The position numbers were made by a program, and so were the translations under genes. DNA of 64,000 bases from Adenophora triphylla var. japonica (taxonomy: Eukaryota; Streptophyta; Magnoliopsida; Asterales; Campanulaceae), in assembly GCA_022495995.1 (NCBI GenBank), contig JAFEMH010000338.1, positions 765,001 through 829,000 on the forward strand, read 5' to 3'. Each line of letters opens with the position of its first letter. The first letter of the stretch is position 1. Below, one piece after another: positions 20,079-30,781 of the stretch. The notes under the pieces are model-generated. The model was given only the letters and a program-made list of their open reading frames with translations, was not told where the DNA came from and made no database searches.

Positions 20079-20638
20079 ACTTAAGTTACCTCATCTCGTC
20101 ATAAAGAGATAGTGCGCCATAAGCACTAGCTTCCTCGGTGACGACCTCCGAATTGTCAAAATCTCAAGGATCCTAGACATCGTTCCTAACTATCTAGTGA
20201 TGCTTGAACTACGATCAAGGCTTGATTCCTCAGGGATACGTAGGTAGCCTTTTATAAAAGGTCCAGCCATTCGACCACTTTGGTCACCTGTTCCTTTGTC
20301 ACTCCTCGGTGATAAAGCGCCCCCTCATAGAAGTTCAAATATTCGACCACTCCGGGTCACTCCTAGCATGTCCCCGGTAGGATCAATTGCTTGACCTCCT
20401 AGGTCATTTTCTCTTCTATGTCCCCCAAAGAAGAGACCCGGTTTCTCTTCTTCCTCCCCGGCGAATCCTAATTCCGAACTACGGCTTGGCTTGATTCCTC
20501 CGGGATACGTAGGTAGCCTTCCAAAAGGTTCAGCCACTTGACCACCTTGGTCACCCAATCCGTCTCGGCATTCGCCAGATCGGATCCTTTTCTATCGACA
20601 ACCCCACTCGCCTTGCAAGTGACGTTGCCGAGGGCTTC
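20079..20638 (+). other. region between tandem array and 3' LTR (B+)
   Basis: Non-coding. Two copies of GATTCCTC(A/C)GGGATACGTA, each followed by GGTAGCC and CGACCAC/TGACCAC...GGTCACC text, lie about 270 bp apart (20223 and 20493). They resemble the post-integrase stem-loop motif. The sequence right before the LTR (GCCGAGGGCTTC) is not a typical polypurine tract. Confidence 0.5.
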
Positions 20639-22239
20639 TGTAAGTACCCAAATCGCTCATGCCTTAGGTTAATTTTCCCGGCAATTTCGGTAAATTTTCC
20701 GGTAATTCCCCGGACCTTCCTAGTGTTCCGGAAATGTCCTGGAACTGTCCAAATTTAAATTAGGGCTGTAAGGAGCCTTCCTAATTAAGAAAACACGTTT
20801 TTCTTAATTAGGGGGAAGCTTCTAGAATGATGCCACCTTGCATGGTTCTAGAATGCTGAGTCATTGTGGATAAGACCGCACGGCCTCATTTGCAAAGGGC
20901 CTGCAGCCGCACGGCTTCATTAGCCTTATCCAGATTGCCTATAAATAGAGCCCTCCTCTACCCATTTTGATCATCAACAAGAAGCATAATACTCTCATAA
21001 TACGAAGAAGATCCCCCAAGGAGCTGCTGGAAGTCCAAGAAGGCGAAGAAGAAGCTCAAGAAGCCATCTCCCTCCTCCTTGAAGACCCAAGAAGAACCTC
21101 TCCTCCTAGCTCCGTCCGAAGAAGCGAAGGAAACGATTGGTAACCTCGCACGCCCTAACCTTGCATTTTAATTGATATACTTGCTCATTGCATTCATATA
21201 TCTTGCTTGGGACTTGGCATTTATTCATAAAGATCATATCTTTATCACCCCCTTTCCCCTTTGCATGCATTAAGACCTCATTTGTCATAAAAATGTAGTC
21301 TTTTTCATAAAGGTGCATCCTTTGCACCTAAAATCCCTATTTTCCAATAAAAATGTCATCTTTATGCATCATTTGCATATAAAGATCAAATCTTTTTCAA
21401 TGAAAACGCATCCTTTGCATCAAAACCCCTTTTTCAATGCATCATTTGCATAAAAATCAAATCTTTATGCATCATTTGCATAAAGATCATTTCTTTAAAT
21501 CAAAAAGCATCATTTGCAACCTAAAAATGTCATCTTTTCATTAAAGAGTCATTTTTTTATCATGCATTTCCCTTTCCCCAACCTTGGAACGGACCGGTGT
21601 AAAAGTTCTCATCTTTGCATCGTTCCTTCCATTAAAGGTTCATGATTTCTTTAGGAAAAGGATAACCTTGAACCCTATATCTCCGATTATCGCTTAAGAA
21701 TGAGTATGAAGCCTCTATACGAGCTCGACCGTCTTAAAGCGTAGGATTGATGGGCTAAGGACATTCCTTCCTAAAGAACCTCATCTTTGACCCAAAAGAG
21801 AGTCATTCTCTCGATCACGCAAGTCCCGAGGGTCCCGAGGTTTAAAATGCGATGATCATAAGTCATAAAATGAGGACGGGATCATAATCCCAAATACATA
21901 AATTCCAAGAAATCCCGAGCGACAACCAACAAATGGTTTGTACGTCCGGAAGATAACTTGGGACATCCCCCCCCCCTTATTTTCAAACACATGCACACAA
22001 AGAAAGCACGCAAGCAAACACGATTAATGAAATCTAGGGAGACTTGCTCCGGCAAGGCACTTTGGGTGAACGCCAAACGTTCTTCCCAAGGGGTAACTTA
22101 ACCTCCGAACCCATAAAACCTTTTTTTCAAAGTTTTGAGGTAATCAAAATGGCGTGGCGACTCCGTTTTTCAAATAACTCGGATGTCTTCAAACTCGCGT
22201 GAATTCCAATAAGCAAAAAATTTTGGGCACACATTCACA
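20639..22239 (+). repeat. 3' LTR of B+
   Basis: TGTAAGTACCCAAATCGCTC to ACATTCACA, 1,601 bp. Apart from the first ~170 bp and a few single-base and homopolymer changes it is the same as the 5' LTR, so the last transposition is fairly recent compared with the decay of the internal region. Decoy PBS at 22155-22165. The right end abuts the protease of the Tekay-like element. Confidence 0.9.
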
Positions 22240-23497
22240 GAGGTGCTCTCCCACAGGAGTAGAAATCTCTAGCACATAAGGTAATAACATAGGCAACTTA
22301 TGCAATGTAAATGCAAAATGAGATGCCACATAAGAATGAGACGATCCAGGGTCGATAAGAATACGAGCCCTTACCCCTGAGACAGGGACAATACCTCTAA
22401 GCACCGCAGTGGGATCTACTGCGCCTCTATCCAAAGCAAAGACTCTACCTTGGACTCTCTCTTTGGGTTTCCCCTCAACATCTCTCTTTACCCCACCTTT
22501 GGGCTGGTCACCCTGTGGTCTACCACCCGTAGCTTGACCCTTTTTGAACTTAGGACAATCCTTTTTGAAGTGCCCCATTTCACCACAACTCATACACTTT
22601 CCCTGCTTACTCCAACAACTGTCTTCTGAGTGCCCCACTTTCTTACACCAATTACAAACAGTGCCAAACTTGCTGGAAACAGGTCGAGTAGAAACTGTAA
22701 CAGTACCTCCCTTAGCCACTCCGTAAGTTGAAGATCTAGGCCGATTCTTGCTCGACTGAACTCGACTCCGAGAACTTTGCCTTGCTTCCACTACCCTCAG
22801 ATTTACCTCTATGTTCCTCGATGTCATTCTCAATTCTGTATGCCATGTTAACTGTCGCCTGGTAGTTGGGAAAATCGTGAGTCAACAACTGCTTCCTGAA
22901 CTCCAACCTGAGTTCCTTGACAAACCTGTAAACCCTCCTGCTTTCATCTGGTACCAGATGTGGACAATACCTCGATAGCTCTGTAAATTTTGCAGAATAT
23001 TGGGCTACTATCATTGCCCCCTGCTCCAGCTTCAAGAACTCTACCTCTTTCTTGTCTTTGGTGATCACTGGTATGTAATGCTCTTTGAATTTACTGACGA
23101 AGTTGTCCCAGGTCTGGGGCGTATGATCCCGCTCCCAGCTTTCTTTAAGGATTTGCCACCAATGCTCAGCAGGACCCTCTAGCTTGAACAGTGCACATCT
23201 GACCTTTTATTCATCTGTACTTTCCATTACAACAAAGATTTTATTCATGGCCTCCAACCATCTCTCAGCTATCTGTGGATCTGGATCTCCGTTGAAGCTT
23301 GGTGGAGACAATTTGATGAATTTCTCTAACCCCTGTGTCGGTCTTGCCTCAGGTTGCTGTTGTGCTCTACCCTGAGCTGCCATATTCTGGAGGAATACCC
23401 GAAACATAGCCATCATCTCGGCATTCTGATCTCCCCCAGCACCCTGATCACCAATGTTCCTATGTTCCCCCTGCTGGTCACCACTAGTCCTAGCCAT
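22240..23497 (-). pseudogene. gag: gag and partial protease of the Tekay-like element
   Basis: Start at MARTSGDQ (23497). The capsid region has ERWLEAMNKIF and RYCPHLVPDESRR with RFVKELRLEFRKQL, usual for chromovirus gag. Two zinc-knuckle-like segments follow: CNWCKKVGHSEDSC and CMSCGEMGHFKKDC, the latter a CX2CX4HX4C knuckle. The protease active site reads LIDPGSSHSYV. An in-frame TAA at 23207-23209 (DE-stop-KVRCALF) and a frameshift near 22750-22830 break it. The reading frame enters the B+ LTR after STPVGEH. Confidence 0.8.
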
Positions 23498-23583
23498 TAC
23501 AATGATCCCTGTAGGAAACACTCGGCGTCAGATATCACACACTCCCCCTTAGACTAGATATCTACCCTTGACTTCTAGCCAAA

Positions 23584-23595
23584 GCTCTAATACCA
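23584..23595 (-). other. PBS, initiator tRNA-Met type
   Basis: Minus strand TGGTATTAGAGC, one base from the standard TGGTATCAGAGC complementary to tRNA-iMet. It lies two bases inside the LTR end. Confidence 0.75.
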
Positions 23596-23597
23596 AC

Positions 23598-26135
23598 TGT
23601 GGGCTCCTCCCAACTCCCGAGACCTATAAACTCGTGTCCCAGGATGGAGAGTCCCAAAATACACCTTCTATAAAAAACTTTTCTTTACTTTTAATTGAAA
23701 AGTATACAACCCATTTTAAAAACAATTTCAAAATAACCTCTCTACACGGAGGCGATATATAAACCTGTTTAAAACCAAACACACCCTGTTTATACAAATA
23801 TACAACTGGTAAGGCTTACACAAGCCAACCGTAAAACAACCCAACTCAAGTTTACTTACAACACAACTCAACAGAAACATGCTTCTGAAAGTTTTCTATA
23901 CAAAACATTTCCCAAAAGAATAACCCCCATAACAATCCCAACTCCCCAAGACAACACATACCCCGACAACCAAAAAGATGTCCAAACTCCTCGTCGGCCT
24001 CACTGGTCCGGTCTGCCTGTCTCAGAGGGATCTAAAAATAAAGGGAGAAGGGGTGAGATAAAATCTCGCAAGCTATTATGTATGCAACAATATGCCATAC
24101 AATATGCAACACATAAACAGTTGCTCAATATTGGAAAACAAGAAACACATTACGTTACCTTTTCCGCCGACCAATAAGTCATATAACATGCAACACATAC
24201 ACAAAGTTGCTCAATCACATTGGGAAAACAAGAAACACGTTACGTTACCTTTCCTTTTACCTTTTCCCCATCTGGGTCATATGTAGTACTACGGTGGGTG
24301 TCATACTCCTCTCATGTGGTGAACTGCTAGTGCACATTCACCTCTTATACAACCCCTTTCAGAGATCCATATAAGCTGCCTCGCTATCATGTGGCATGAC
24401 TGCACATATCCACAGAAGCTGAACCCCTCAATCCGTGGCCACAGAAGGGGGTGAACGGTCCAAGTATAAAGACATCCAACCACCTTATGAAATACTTTCG
24501 CATAAGGGATGGGATTCTCTATACTCCCGAAGATCAACTGGTATACCATAGTCAAGCACATTATAGATACTTGAAAGTAAGTCCACCCAATGGGACATCA
24601 ACATACATAGAACATGGTACTGCAACTCATGTTAAACAATTGAAACAGTGCAACACATATTTAACACTATGTGCACAATTAACTATGAATATGCAAACTC
24701 GTATGGCACAAAGTATAGCACATAAGTTCTACACATTCATCACACAATGTATAAACCATTAACAGGATGCTACCACTCCTGTCCAAACCAAATAACTAGT
24801 GCACAACACATTTGAGGCACTATAAGAGCAAATAACCCTACATAGGTCATCACATAAGGATACAATATAATATAAGTAACCCTACGCGTACATCATATAA
24901 CATTAAACACCTTCTCTACAGATTTCAAGTTCGAATACCAAGTTTTAATAACTTTGGTTCAAGTTTCACAATTACCTTTCAACCCTTTTTCAAGATAATA
25001 TTTAAAGCCCTTCCCAATATCATTTTGGGCCAATTAAATATTTTGAACGTAATTTAATTAAAATAATAATAATGAAATAACACTGAACTATTGTATTTAT
25101 TAGTCAAAAGATGGTACTTGGCTTTTAAAACATAAGCTCTACTTATCTTTATTAACTAATTTAACAATATAGTTCAGAAACCCTCACTTATAACTCGGCA
25201 AGATGGGCTCGGCAAGATGGGCAGTAGACTAGCTCACAACAATTCCAAGTATCAAGCAGAGTAACACCAATAACATATCATTAAATTAAACCTACTACTT
25301 AGGAGGAATCCTCATACCATACTTGTTGGAACAAATTAGTACCAAACGTACCACCCTTTCAGCCAAGACCCAATTCATTCTACCACATCCATTTTCTTTC
25401 CATTTTTTAAAGTCAAGTAAATATCATTCCACAATACTAAAACCCTTTTTATATCACGTAATATCAATATTAAATATTAAATGAACAATTATTGAAATAA
25501 ATCATAACAACTTACCAAAATTTGCCGAAATAAAAAGAAGATTTAATCGGCTATTCTTGCTCTAATCGACTCCCTGATCACAAATATGAAGTCGGAAATA
25601 AAAACGGATCAACGCTTGATTTTCTAGGATTTTCTGAAGGTAACCCTAGGTTTAGGAACGGTCCATTGGTACGGAGAGAAAGAGAAGAACCAAGAGAAAA
25701 GTAGAAGAGCTGAGAAGAAGGTAAGAAGAAAAAGCTTCTCTACTACTTACTGAGTCACTACTCCCTCAGCCTTGCCTTTGCCACGTGAAGCCTAGTATCA
25801 ATTTTTCAAATAAATCCGTCCCTTATATCTTTTATTTTTATTATTATTATTACTTCCTCCATCTCATAATAAAATGTTACTTATACTATTTATAACATTT
25901 TTATTTAAAATTTTAAATATTATAACTTTAATATATTAATTTCCACTTGTTTCATTTAGATATTATATTTTAAAAATTACTTTAATAACATCTAAAATCA
26001 CGTAATTTAGCAACTTAGCCAAATAAACACATAATAAAACCAATTAACATATAATGCATAATATGAGATGCAATGCACCCCACTCCCACGTGCTCCACGT
26101 GTGATCAAAATGTGCCTAGGTTTAGGGTCGTGACA
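23598..26135 (-). repeat. 5' LTR of the Tekay-like element
   Basis: 2,538 bp, minus strand TGTCACGACCC...GGAGCCCACA. Non-coding. Around 25848-25880 it contains ACTTCCTCCATCTCATAATA, which looks like one end of a Stowaway-type MITE; the partner end is not clear. The long length fits the Tekay/Del group. Confidence 0.75.
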
Positions 26136-26136
26136 G

Positions 26137-26388
26137 TACGGGCATGGGCATGTCTGGCATCATGGTGGATCTTCTTCGCACGTCCAGGAGTCCGACGCAT
26201 TCACCTTCGGGTATGATTTCTTTGCGGATCTTGGCTTGCCCTATCAGAGCGTGCCGGTTGGTCCTGACGAGCCTCCTTCTGGAGACGAGGACGATTCTGA
26301 GCCCGAGATCTTCAGGGCTCCTGAGGAGGCGGGCCCGAGCCGCAAGAGGGACCGGGGGAAAGGCCCAGCCACCGAGGACTCTGACTGA
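26137..26388 (+). pseudogene. aORF2 C-terminal fragment (A2)
   Basis: A clean reading frame of about 84 codons runs from the junction to TGA at 26386-26388. It contains SDAFTFGYDFFADLGLPY, then an acidic PSGDEDDSEPEIF stretch and a basic RKRDRGKG end. It occupies the place of the last aORF2 exon in family B and is cut off at its 5' side by the chromovirus LTR. Other longer frames here are shadows. Confidence 0.5.
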
Positions 26389-26816
26389 CGATCCTTCGAG
26401 ACTGATTTTTGAGATTGATTTCTGAGACTGAGATTGTATTTATTTAGACAGATACAGTTTATTTTTATGCACATTTTTTTTTTGCTTTTCTTTTTTTTTT
26501 TTGCTTTTTTTTTGGGAATGTAATAATTTAGGATTATTGTTACCTACTTTTTTTTTTATATTATTTTTTTTTACGTACACTCTTTTTTTTTTTGGAATGT
26601 AATAATTTTATTTTATTTTATCTATCATGAATGCAATGCAGTATGAATGCAATGTTGCATGAGCCTTGGTTTTTTTTTTGGCAAGGGTGTTAGTGTTTGG
26701 TATATGGACTGGTTTGGGCAGGTTTTGCACAGGTTTCGAGCAATCGGGACGAAATATTCCTCTTTGGTGCAGCAGTTTGGACTGTTGCAGATTTTTCTGA
26801 TGGGGGACAATCATGT
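26389..26816. other. T-rich spacer upstream of A2 aORF1
   Basis: Long T tracts and two AATGTAATAATTT words; no coding. Probably the 3' UTR of aORF2 followed by the aORF1 promoter. Equivalent to 16076-16409 in B+. Confidence 0.4.
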
Positions 26817-26951
26817 CCGCGCGGACAGGACCTGCATCTGACATTGTCCTTTAATTTTGCTTCAGATCTGGTTTTCCTTTATTTCAAATTCAAACACCTT
26901 CTTCAACCACCAGTCCAAATAGTCATTTTCGGGGAGAAAGAGAGAAAATCC
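26811..26951 (+). promoter_or_regulatory. A2 aORF1 promoter with CCGCGCGG palindrome
   Basis: GTCCGCGCGGAC (core 26817-26824) is followed by AGGACCTGCA, the inverted copy of the GCAGGTCCTGTCCGCGCGG text before the TATA box of the A LTR (1957-1974). It sits 128 bp before the ATG at 26952, much as the B palindromes do before their antisense ORFs. Confidence 0.5.
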
Positions 26952-28444
26952 ATGGAAAACCTTAGAAAAACTCCATCAAAATTGTCCCAAGAATCCCAAA
27001 TGTCATTCTTCAACAAATTCAAGGATTGGTCCCGAGAGGTTATGCATGAGAGGAGGTCATTCTTTGAAGAAAGGTACAAGATACGATGTTTGTGGTCTCT
27101 CAAGGAATTGATTCCGGATTATGATCTTTTGAGAGCTTCTTCCTCGTTTTGGGATGCTAGAAGGCATGTTTTTTGCTTCTCTTACAATGAAATGGTCCCG
27201 ACTGTCGAAGAATTCCGGGCTTTGCTTGGCGGTCCGGAGGAGGAAGAGATTGCGATTCCTTTGCCCAGAGGGGCCTCTTTCGTTGATAGATTGTGCAACC
27301 TCCTTCATCTTTCCCCGGAGGAAGTACAAGGTATGATCCGTAGTCCCGATCACTTTGATATTTCCGGTCTCCCTGATAGATTTAGGGGCTTAGACTTGCT
27401 TGACGATGCCTATTGGGATGCCTTTGCACTTTGCATGTTCAGGACCTTGTTCATGGTTTATTCGTTTGGGATCTGTCATCGGGCTCTGCTAGATGTAGTC
27501 GTTCACTGTCGCTTGGGCAGAGACGTTGTACCTTTGATCTTGGGGGAGACTTTTCATGCTCTCGACAGTCAAGCACGGAGACGGTATATGCACGGGGCAG
27601 CCCATTCCTCTTGACTCGTGGCCGATGGAGCGCTTAGGGATTCTTCGGGAAACTTCGACATGATCAAGCCTTGGACATTCGCCAGAGAGGGGTTGTCAGA
27701 GATTTTGATGATCGTGGCTCTTGGGAGCGTTGGATGGCTGGTCGTCGACCGAAGATATCGATGGTCGGTGCCTTATTGGCGGTGGAGACTCGGAGGGTGC
27801 TTCAGACGGATCTCCCGTGGTTATGGTTCCGGGCTTTCTACCCAGCCTTCTACATTCCGGCTTTGGTTCTGAGACAGTTTGGTTTGGAGCAGGTTCCTTT
27901 GGAGGACTTTGATGATATAGCCACCAGGGTGGTGGCTTCCGCTTCTATGGATGATCCTTCGGTGTTTTCCTTTCTTTCCCGAGTATGGAGGTATGACGTC
28001 TTTCCTCCTCGGGTTATCCTCAGGCGTCCGAGACCTGTGTTCTTGACCACTTGGTACCTGGATTAGTACGAGAGGCATTTGGGAGAGACTCAGATGGCTA
28101 TTTTGAGACGATGTGAGGCCATTGTGGGTGCGGAAGACCTGACAGTTTCGGAGAGGAGGAGGGCCGAGACGAGGGCCAACCGTCATGACAGGAGCGGGGA
28201 TATTGTGACCGACTATGAGGCTTACGTCAAGAGACAGGAGGGGAGGACTCCTATGCTACCAGCTAGGCTACAGGAGATGAGAGATGATGCTAGGGCCACT
28301 AAGGCCCTGACAGAGGCTGGTTTGATAGATCCTGTTCCTATACCAGAGCTTGGTAGGAGGAAGACCGACATTTTTCCTGTTCAGAAGAAGAAGACTCGAA
28401 GGTGGAAGAAGAGGGGGGATGCCAGTACGAGCGGCTTGGAGTGA
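26952..28444 (+). pseudogene. aORF1: antisense ORF, DUF7745-like (A2 copy, best preserved)
   Basis: Starts MENLRKTPSKLSQ. It reads without a break through LWSLKELIPDYDLLRA, ARRHVFCFSYNEMVPTVEE, GICHRALLDVVVHC and VPLILGETFHALDS to about 27600. After one frameshift it continues through LPWLWFRAFYPAFY and FLSRVWRYDVFPP to a TAG at 28063, then to the basic C-terminus KKKTRRWKKRGD and the stop at 28444. So about 497 codons with one frameshift and one nonsense codon, in better shape than most of pol. Converges on integrase. Putative nuclear protein; DUF7745 kinship is by pattern only. Confidence 0.65.
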
Positions 28445-28936
28445 CTCTGAGGTTTCCGAGTATCCCTTTCTTGTCGCAGCAGACACATTAGTTTGATTAT
28501 GTATCTTAGTTTCTTTTAGCAGGTTGTCAGTTGTAGGAATGAACCAGGCTTAGACTCATCAAAAAGCTTTTAACTGTAATGAATATGTGAATTGCTTTAG
28601 AGTTTTTCGAGACGCTTTCATGGTCTGATCAGTGTATTGATGTCAGAGTATGACTTTTATTTGTGTTTTAGACCGAACCGTTTCCGGCTGCCTACGTTCC
28701 CTTCGAACAAAAGGGCTCAGGTCTCCGTAGTTCGACCTGGTCGATTTTGTTGTTGTTTTTTTTTTGTTTTTTTGTTTTTTTTTTTTTTGTTTTTTTGTTT
28801 TTTTTTGGTGCAACCTCGTTTTTTACCTAGGCCGCCCTTTTCGGGTTTTCGACCTAGTTGGGTATTACTCTTTTAGCTCTCTTCTTTTTTTTTCTTTCTT
28901 TTTTTAGTTTTTTTTCTTTTTTTTGACTCAGTGTTT
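28445..28936. other. A2 3' untranslated region with stem-loop and hairpin motifs
   Basis: Lies between the convergent aORF1 and integrase. On the minus strand it holds the GAACTACG...AACGTAGGCA motif (28683-28736) and one unit of the CTAGG-hairpin repeat (28820-28872). Long T tracts (A on the element strand) separate them. AATAAA-like words are possible 3'-end signals for both genes. Confidence 0.5.
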
Positions 28937-29700
28937 TTACGTGTAGTATCTGCTCAGCTTGTCACCATTCGCTGGGTGTACAAAGGGATTTCCGTCGAGG
29001 TCTGCAAGTTGCATGGCTCCTCCGGAAAAGATTTTCTGGACAACATATGGCCCGACCCAGACAGGCTCCCATTTGCCGAGGGGGTTGACACGGACTGGGG
29101 GCTTCTCTTTCAAAACGAGATCACCTTCTCGGATCTCCCGATGCTTCACTTTCTTGTCGAAGACTCTGGCCATTCTCCCTTGGTATGCTCGGATATGTTC
29201 CATTGCTTTCAATCGGCATTCATCTAGCAGGGCCAGCTCATCATGGCGACTTTGGAGCCATTCGACCTCGTTGATCTGGCTTTCCAACAACACACGGAGT
29301 GAGGGGATTTCTAGCTCAATTGGGAGTACGGCTTCCATTCCGTATGTGAGGGCAAACGGTGTTTCCCCGGTTGCCGTTCTGACGGATGTTCTGTAGCCCC
29401 AGAGTGCCAGGTGTAACTTTTCGGGCCAATCTCGACCTTGGACAGCCATTTTCCGGATGATATTTTCCAGAGTCTTGTTTGCTGCTTCGACGGCTCCGTT
29501 GGTTTGGGGCCAGTAGGGAGATGACTTGTGACGGGTTATTCGAATTACGCCGCCACTGTCGCATTCCCCTTCGAAGTGGGATCCATTATCTGAGATGATT
29601 TCGGCTGGCAACCCGTATCTGCATATGATGTTTTCTTTGATGAAGAGGGATACTTTCTTTGAGTTGAGGATTTTGTAGGGCATCCTTTTTAGTTCCTTCG
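28937..29700 (-). pseudogene. pol: integrase core and C-terminus fused to linker (A2)
   Basis: An open frame of 258 codons. It has PAEIISDNGSHFEGE (second catalytic Asp), SPYWPQTNGAVEAANKTLE (catalytic Glu), [15 protein letters not shown], and a C-terminal GPYVV...GNPFVHPANGDKLSRYY. The zinc-binding domain and the first catalytic Asp (the DYFTKW segment) are missing because the frame starts inside the deletion junction. The remaining frame is uninterrupted, so the deletion may be young, but it cannot be an active integrase. Confidence 0.85.
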
Positions 29701-29715
29701 AAGAAGCCACCAATC
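29690..29715 (-). other. internal deletion junction in A2 pol
   Basis: On the minus strand the linker text ATTGGTGGCTTCTTCGAAGG (like B+ 10379-10400) passes directly into AAGGATGCCCTACAAAATCC, the equivalent of B+ TCCTACAAGGTCCTC near 12870. About 2.5 kb found in B+ (RT, RNase H, integrase N-terminus) is missing. Short GG/AAGG text at the join is compatible with microhomology. Confidence 0.7.
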
Positions 29716-30781
29716 TGCGTCTCTTTAGGCTCTTCCGCAGTTCCCAGATTCACACTTGTCAAAATCTCTTCGGCAGCTTGGGCTCGATTTTCCTCTTTCC
29801 GAACAACCTGCTTAAAGATTTTTGTTCTTTTTTTTATTTAATGTGTCTGCTTTTTTATCTAATGAATTATTATTAAATGTTTTTTTTTTGATTATTAATT
29901 CATCATTAGTTAAAGTGGCAATCAAGGGATACTCAGAAAGGTCATTTCATTGGGAACGAAAAGGAAGTACAACATTTGCTACAGACTCGTAGTCTTCAGG
30001 CGTAAGGCCGTCGGACGACTCTAGAGACTTAATCTTGACCATGAAGGACTCGGAGGACTCTACCTAGATTGACACAAAGGGACGGGGGACCAATCCAGGC
30101 TTGGTGATCATTTCTCCTTTGGTTAAGGACGGGCCTGAGAGAGTTTCCCGATTCTTTAATGGCATCGTTGTCAGGGGCGTCATGACTCGGGAATTGTACT
30201 GTCCTCCTTCCTCGATGATCGCTACCATTTCTTTGACTGAGCTGAAATTAATCAGGTCTGGCACCTGGATCTCTTCCCCGACAATCAACGAATAATCGGA
30301 CCATCCCAATCATCTCGAAAAGACTTCGTGGCTTTGGCTTTCGGCACGGTCAATTCAAACTCGTTTCGGACCTTCCCGGGCGTAGGAATTGTGGTTGTGA
30401 GCTTCTCGAACTGTTCCACTAGGCTTGGCACGCCTTTGAAAGTGTACTCACTCTTCATGGTAGTGGTAGCCCCGGTATCTTAGGTAGGTCCAGGAACATT
30501 CTACGGACCTGGGTTAGCTTTGGCTCCCCGAACTTGTTCGTACTATCCCGTAGCTTCACCACCCTTCTCGTAGGAGAGGGCTCTCCGTGATGTTACCCGG
30601 TTGTGTGGGACCCTTTACAAAGTAGTCACCAAATTAGGACTCGAAAGGGAGAGATTTAGGGTCGTCAATCGGGACCCTTCCCCGTGATAGCTTCTTTCCT
30701 TTGTAGAGCAAATCCTTTTCCTTTTGCGGTGTCCACCGAGGAGGCCTCATATCCTGTGCCATGGCGAGTTTTCTCGTCCTT
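29713..30781 (-). pseudogene. pol: linker between protease and RT (A2)
   Basis: Degenerate frames matching the B+ segment 9171-10400. Readable parts include a DYFVKGP-like segment near 30610-30630 and the 81-codon frame 30064-30309 (VPDLINFSSVKEMVAIIEEG). The part next to the junction has GTGTGAATCTGGGAAC and GAGCCTAAAGAGACG, fixing homology with B+. No enzymatic motif. A 240-base AT-rich stretch at about 29820-29930 interrupts it. Confidence 0.45.

Larger units (their letters stand above)
5826..22239 (+). mobile_element. element B+: Retand-like Tat retrotransposon with two LTRs, gag/PR lost
   Basis: Has a 5' LTR (5826-7426), leader, pol remnants (about 9170-13640), 3' region with two antisense ORFs (14302-18995), a 50-bp tandem array and a 3' LTR (20639-22239). 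Both LTRs are 1,601 bp. Antisense ORFs plus an amplified tandem repeat match what is known of Retand. Gag and protease are absent. The left flank (CCGCC, in A1 gag) and right flank (GAGGT, in the Tekay-like protease) share no 5-bp duplication. The present unit may therefore be a recombinant of two B copies. Confidence 0.85.
22240..26135 (-). mobile_element. truncated chromovirus (Tekay-like Ty3/gypsy)
   Basis: Minus-strand element: 5' LTR 23598-26135, PBS 23584-23595, gag and the start of protease down to 22240. RT, integrase with chromodomain and 3' LTR are missing where B+ begins. The LTR start TGTCACGACCCTAAACC is typical of Tekay/Del chromoviruses. It cut into element A2 at 26136 (in the end of its aORF2). 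Confidence 0.75.

Noticed and set aside
25848..26000. Second Stowaway-like MITE in the chromovirus LTR
   Set aside because: Only one end-like sequence (ACTTCCTCCATCTCATAATA) is recognisable; no inverted partner found, so not listed as an element.
26144..26425. 93-residue plus-strand frame at the A2/chromovirus junction
   Set aside because: Shadow of the clean aORF2 C-terminal frame, which ends in an acidic then basic tail and matches the gene order of family B.
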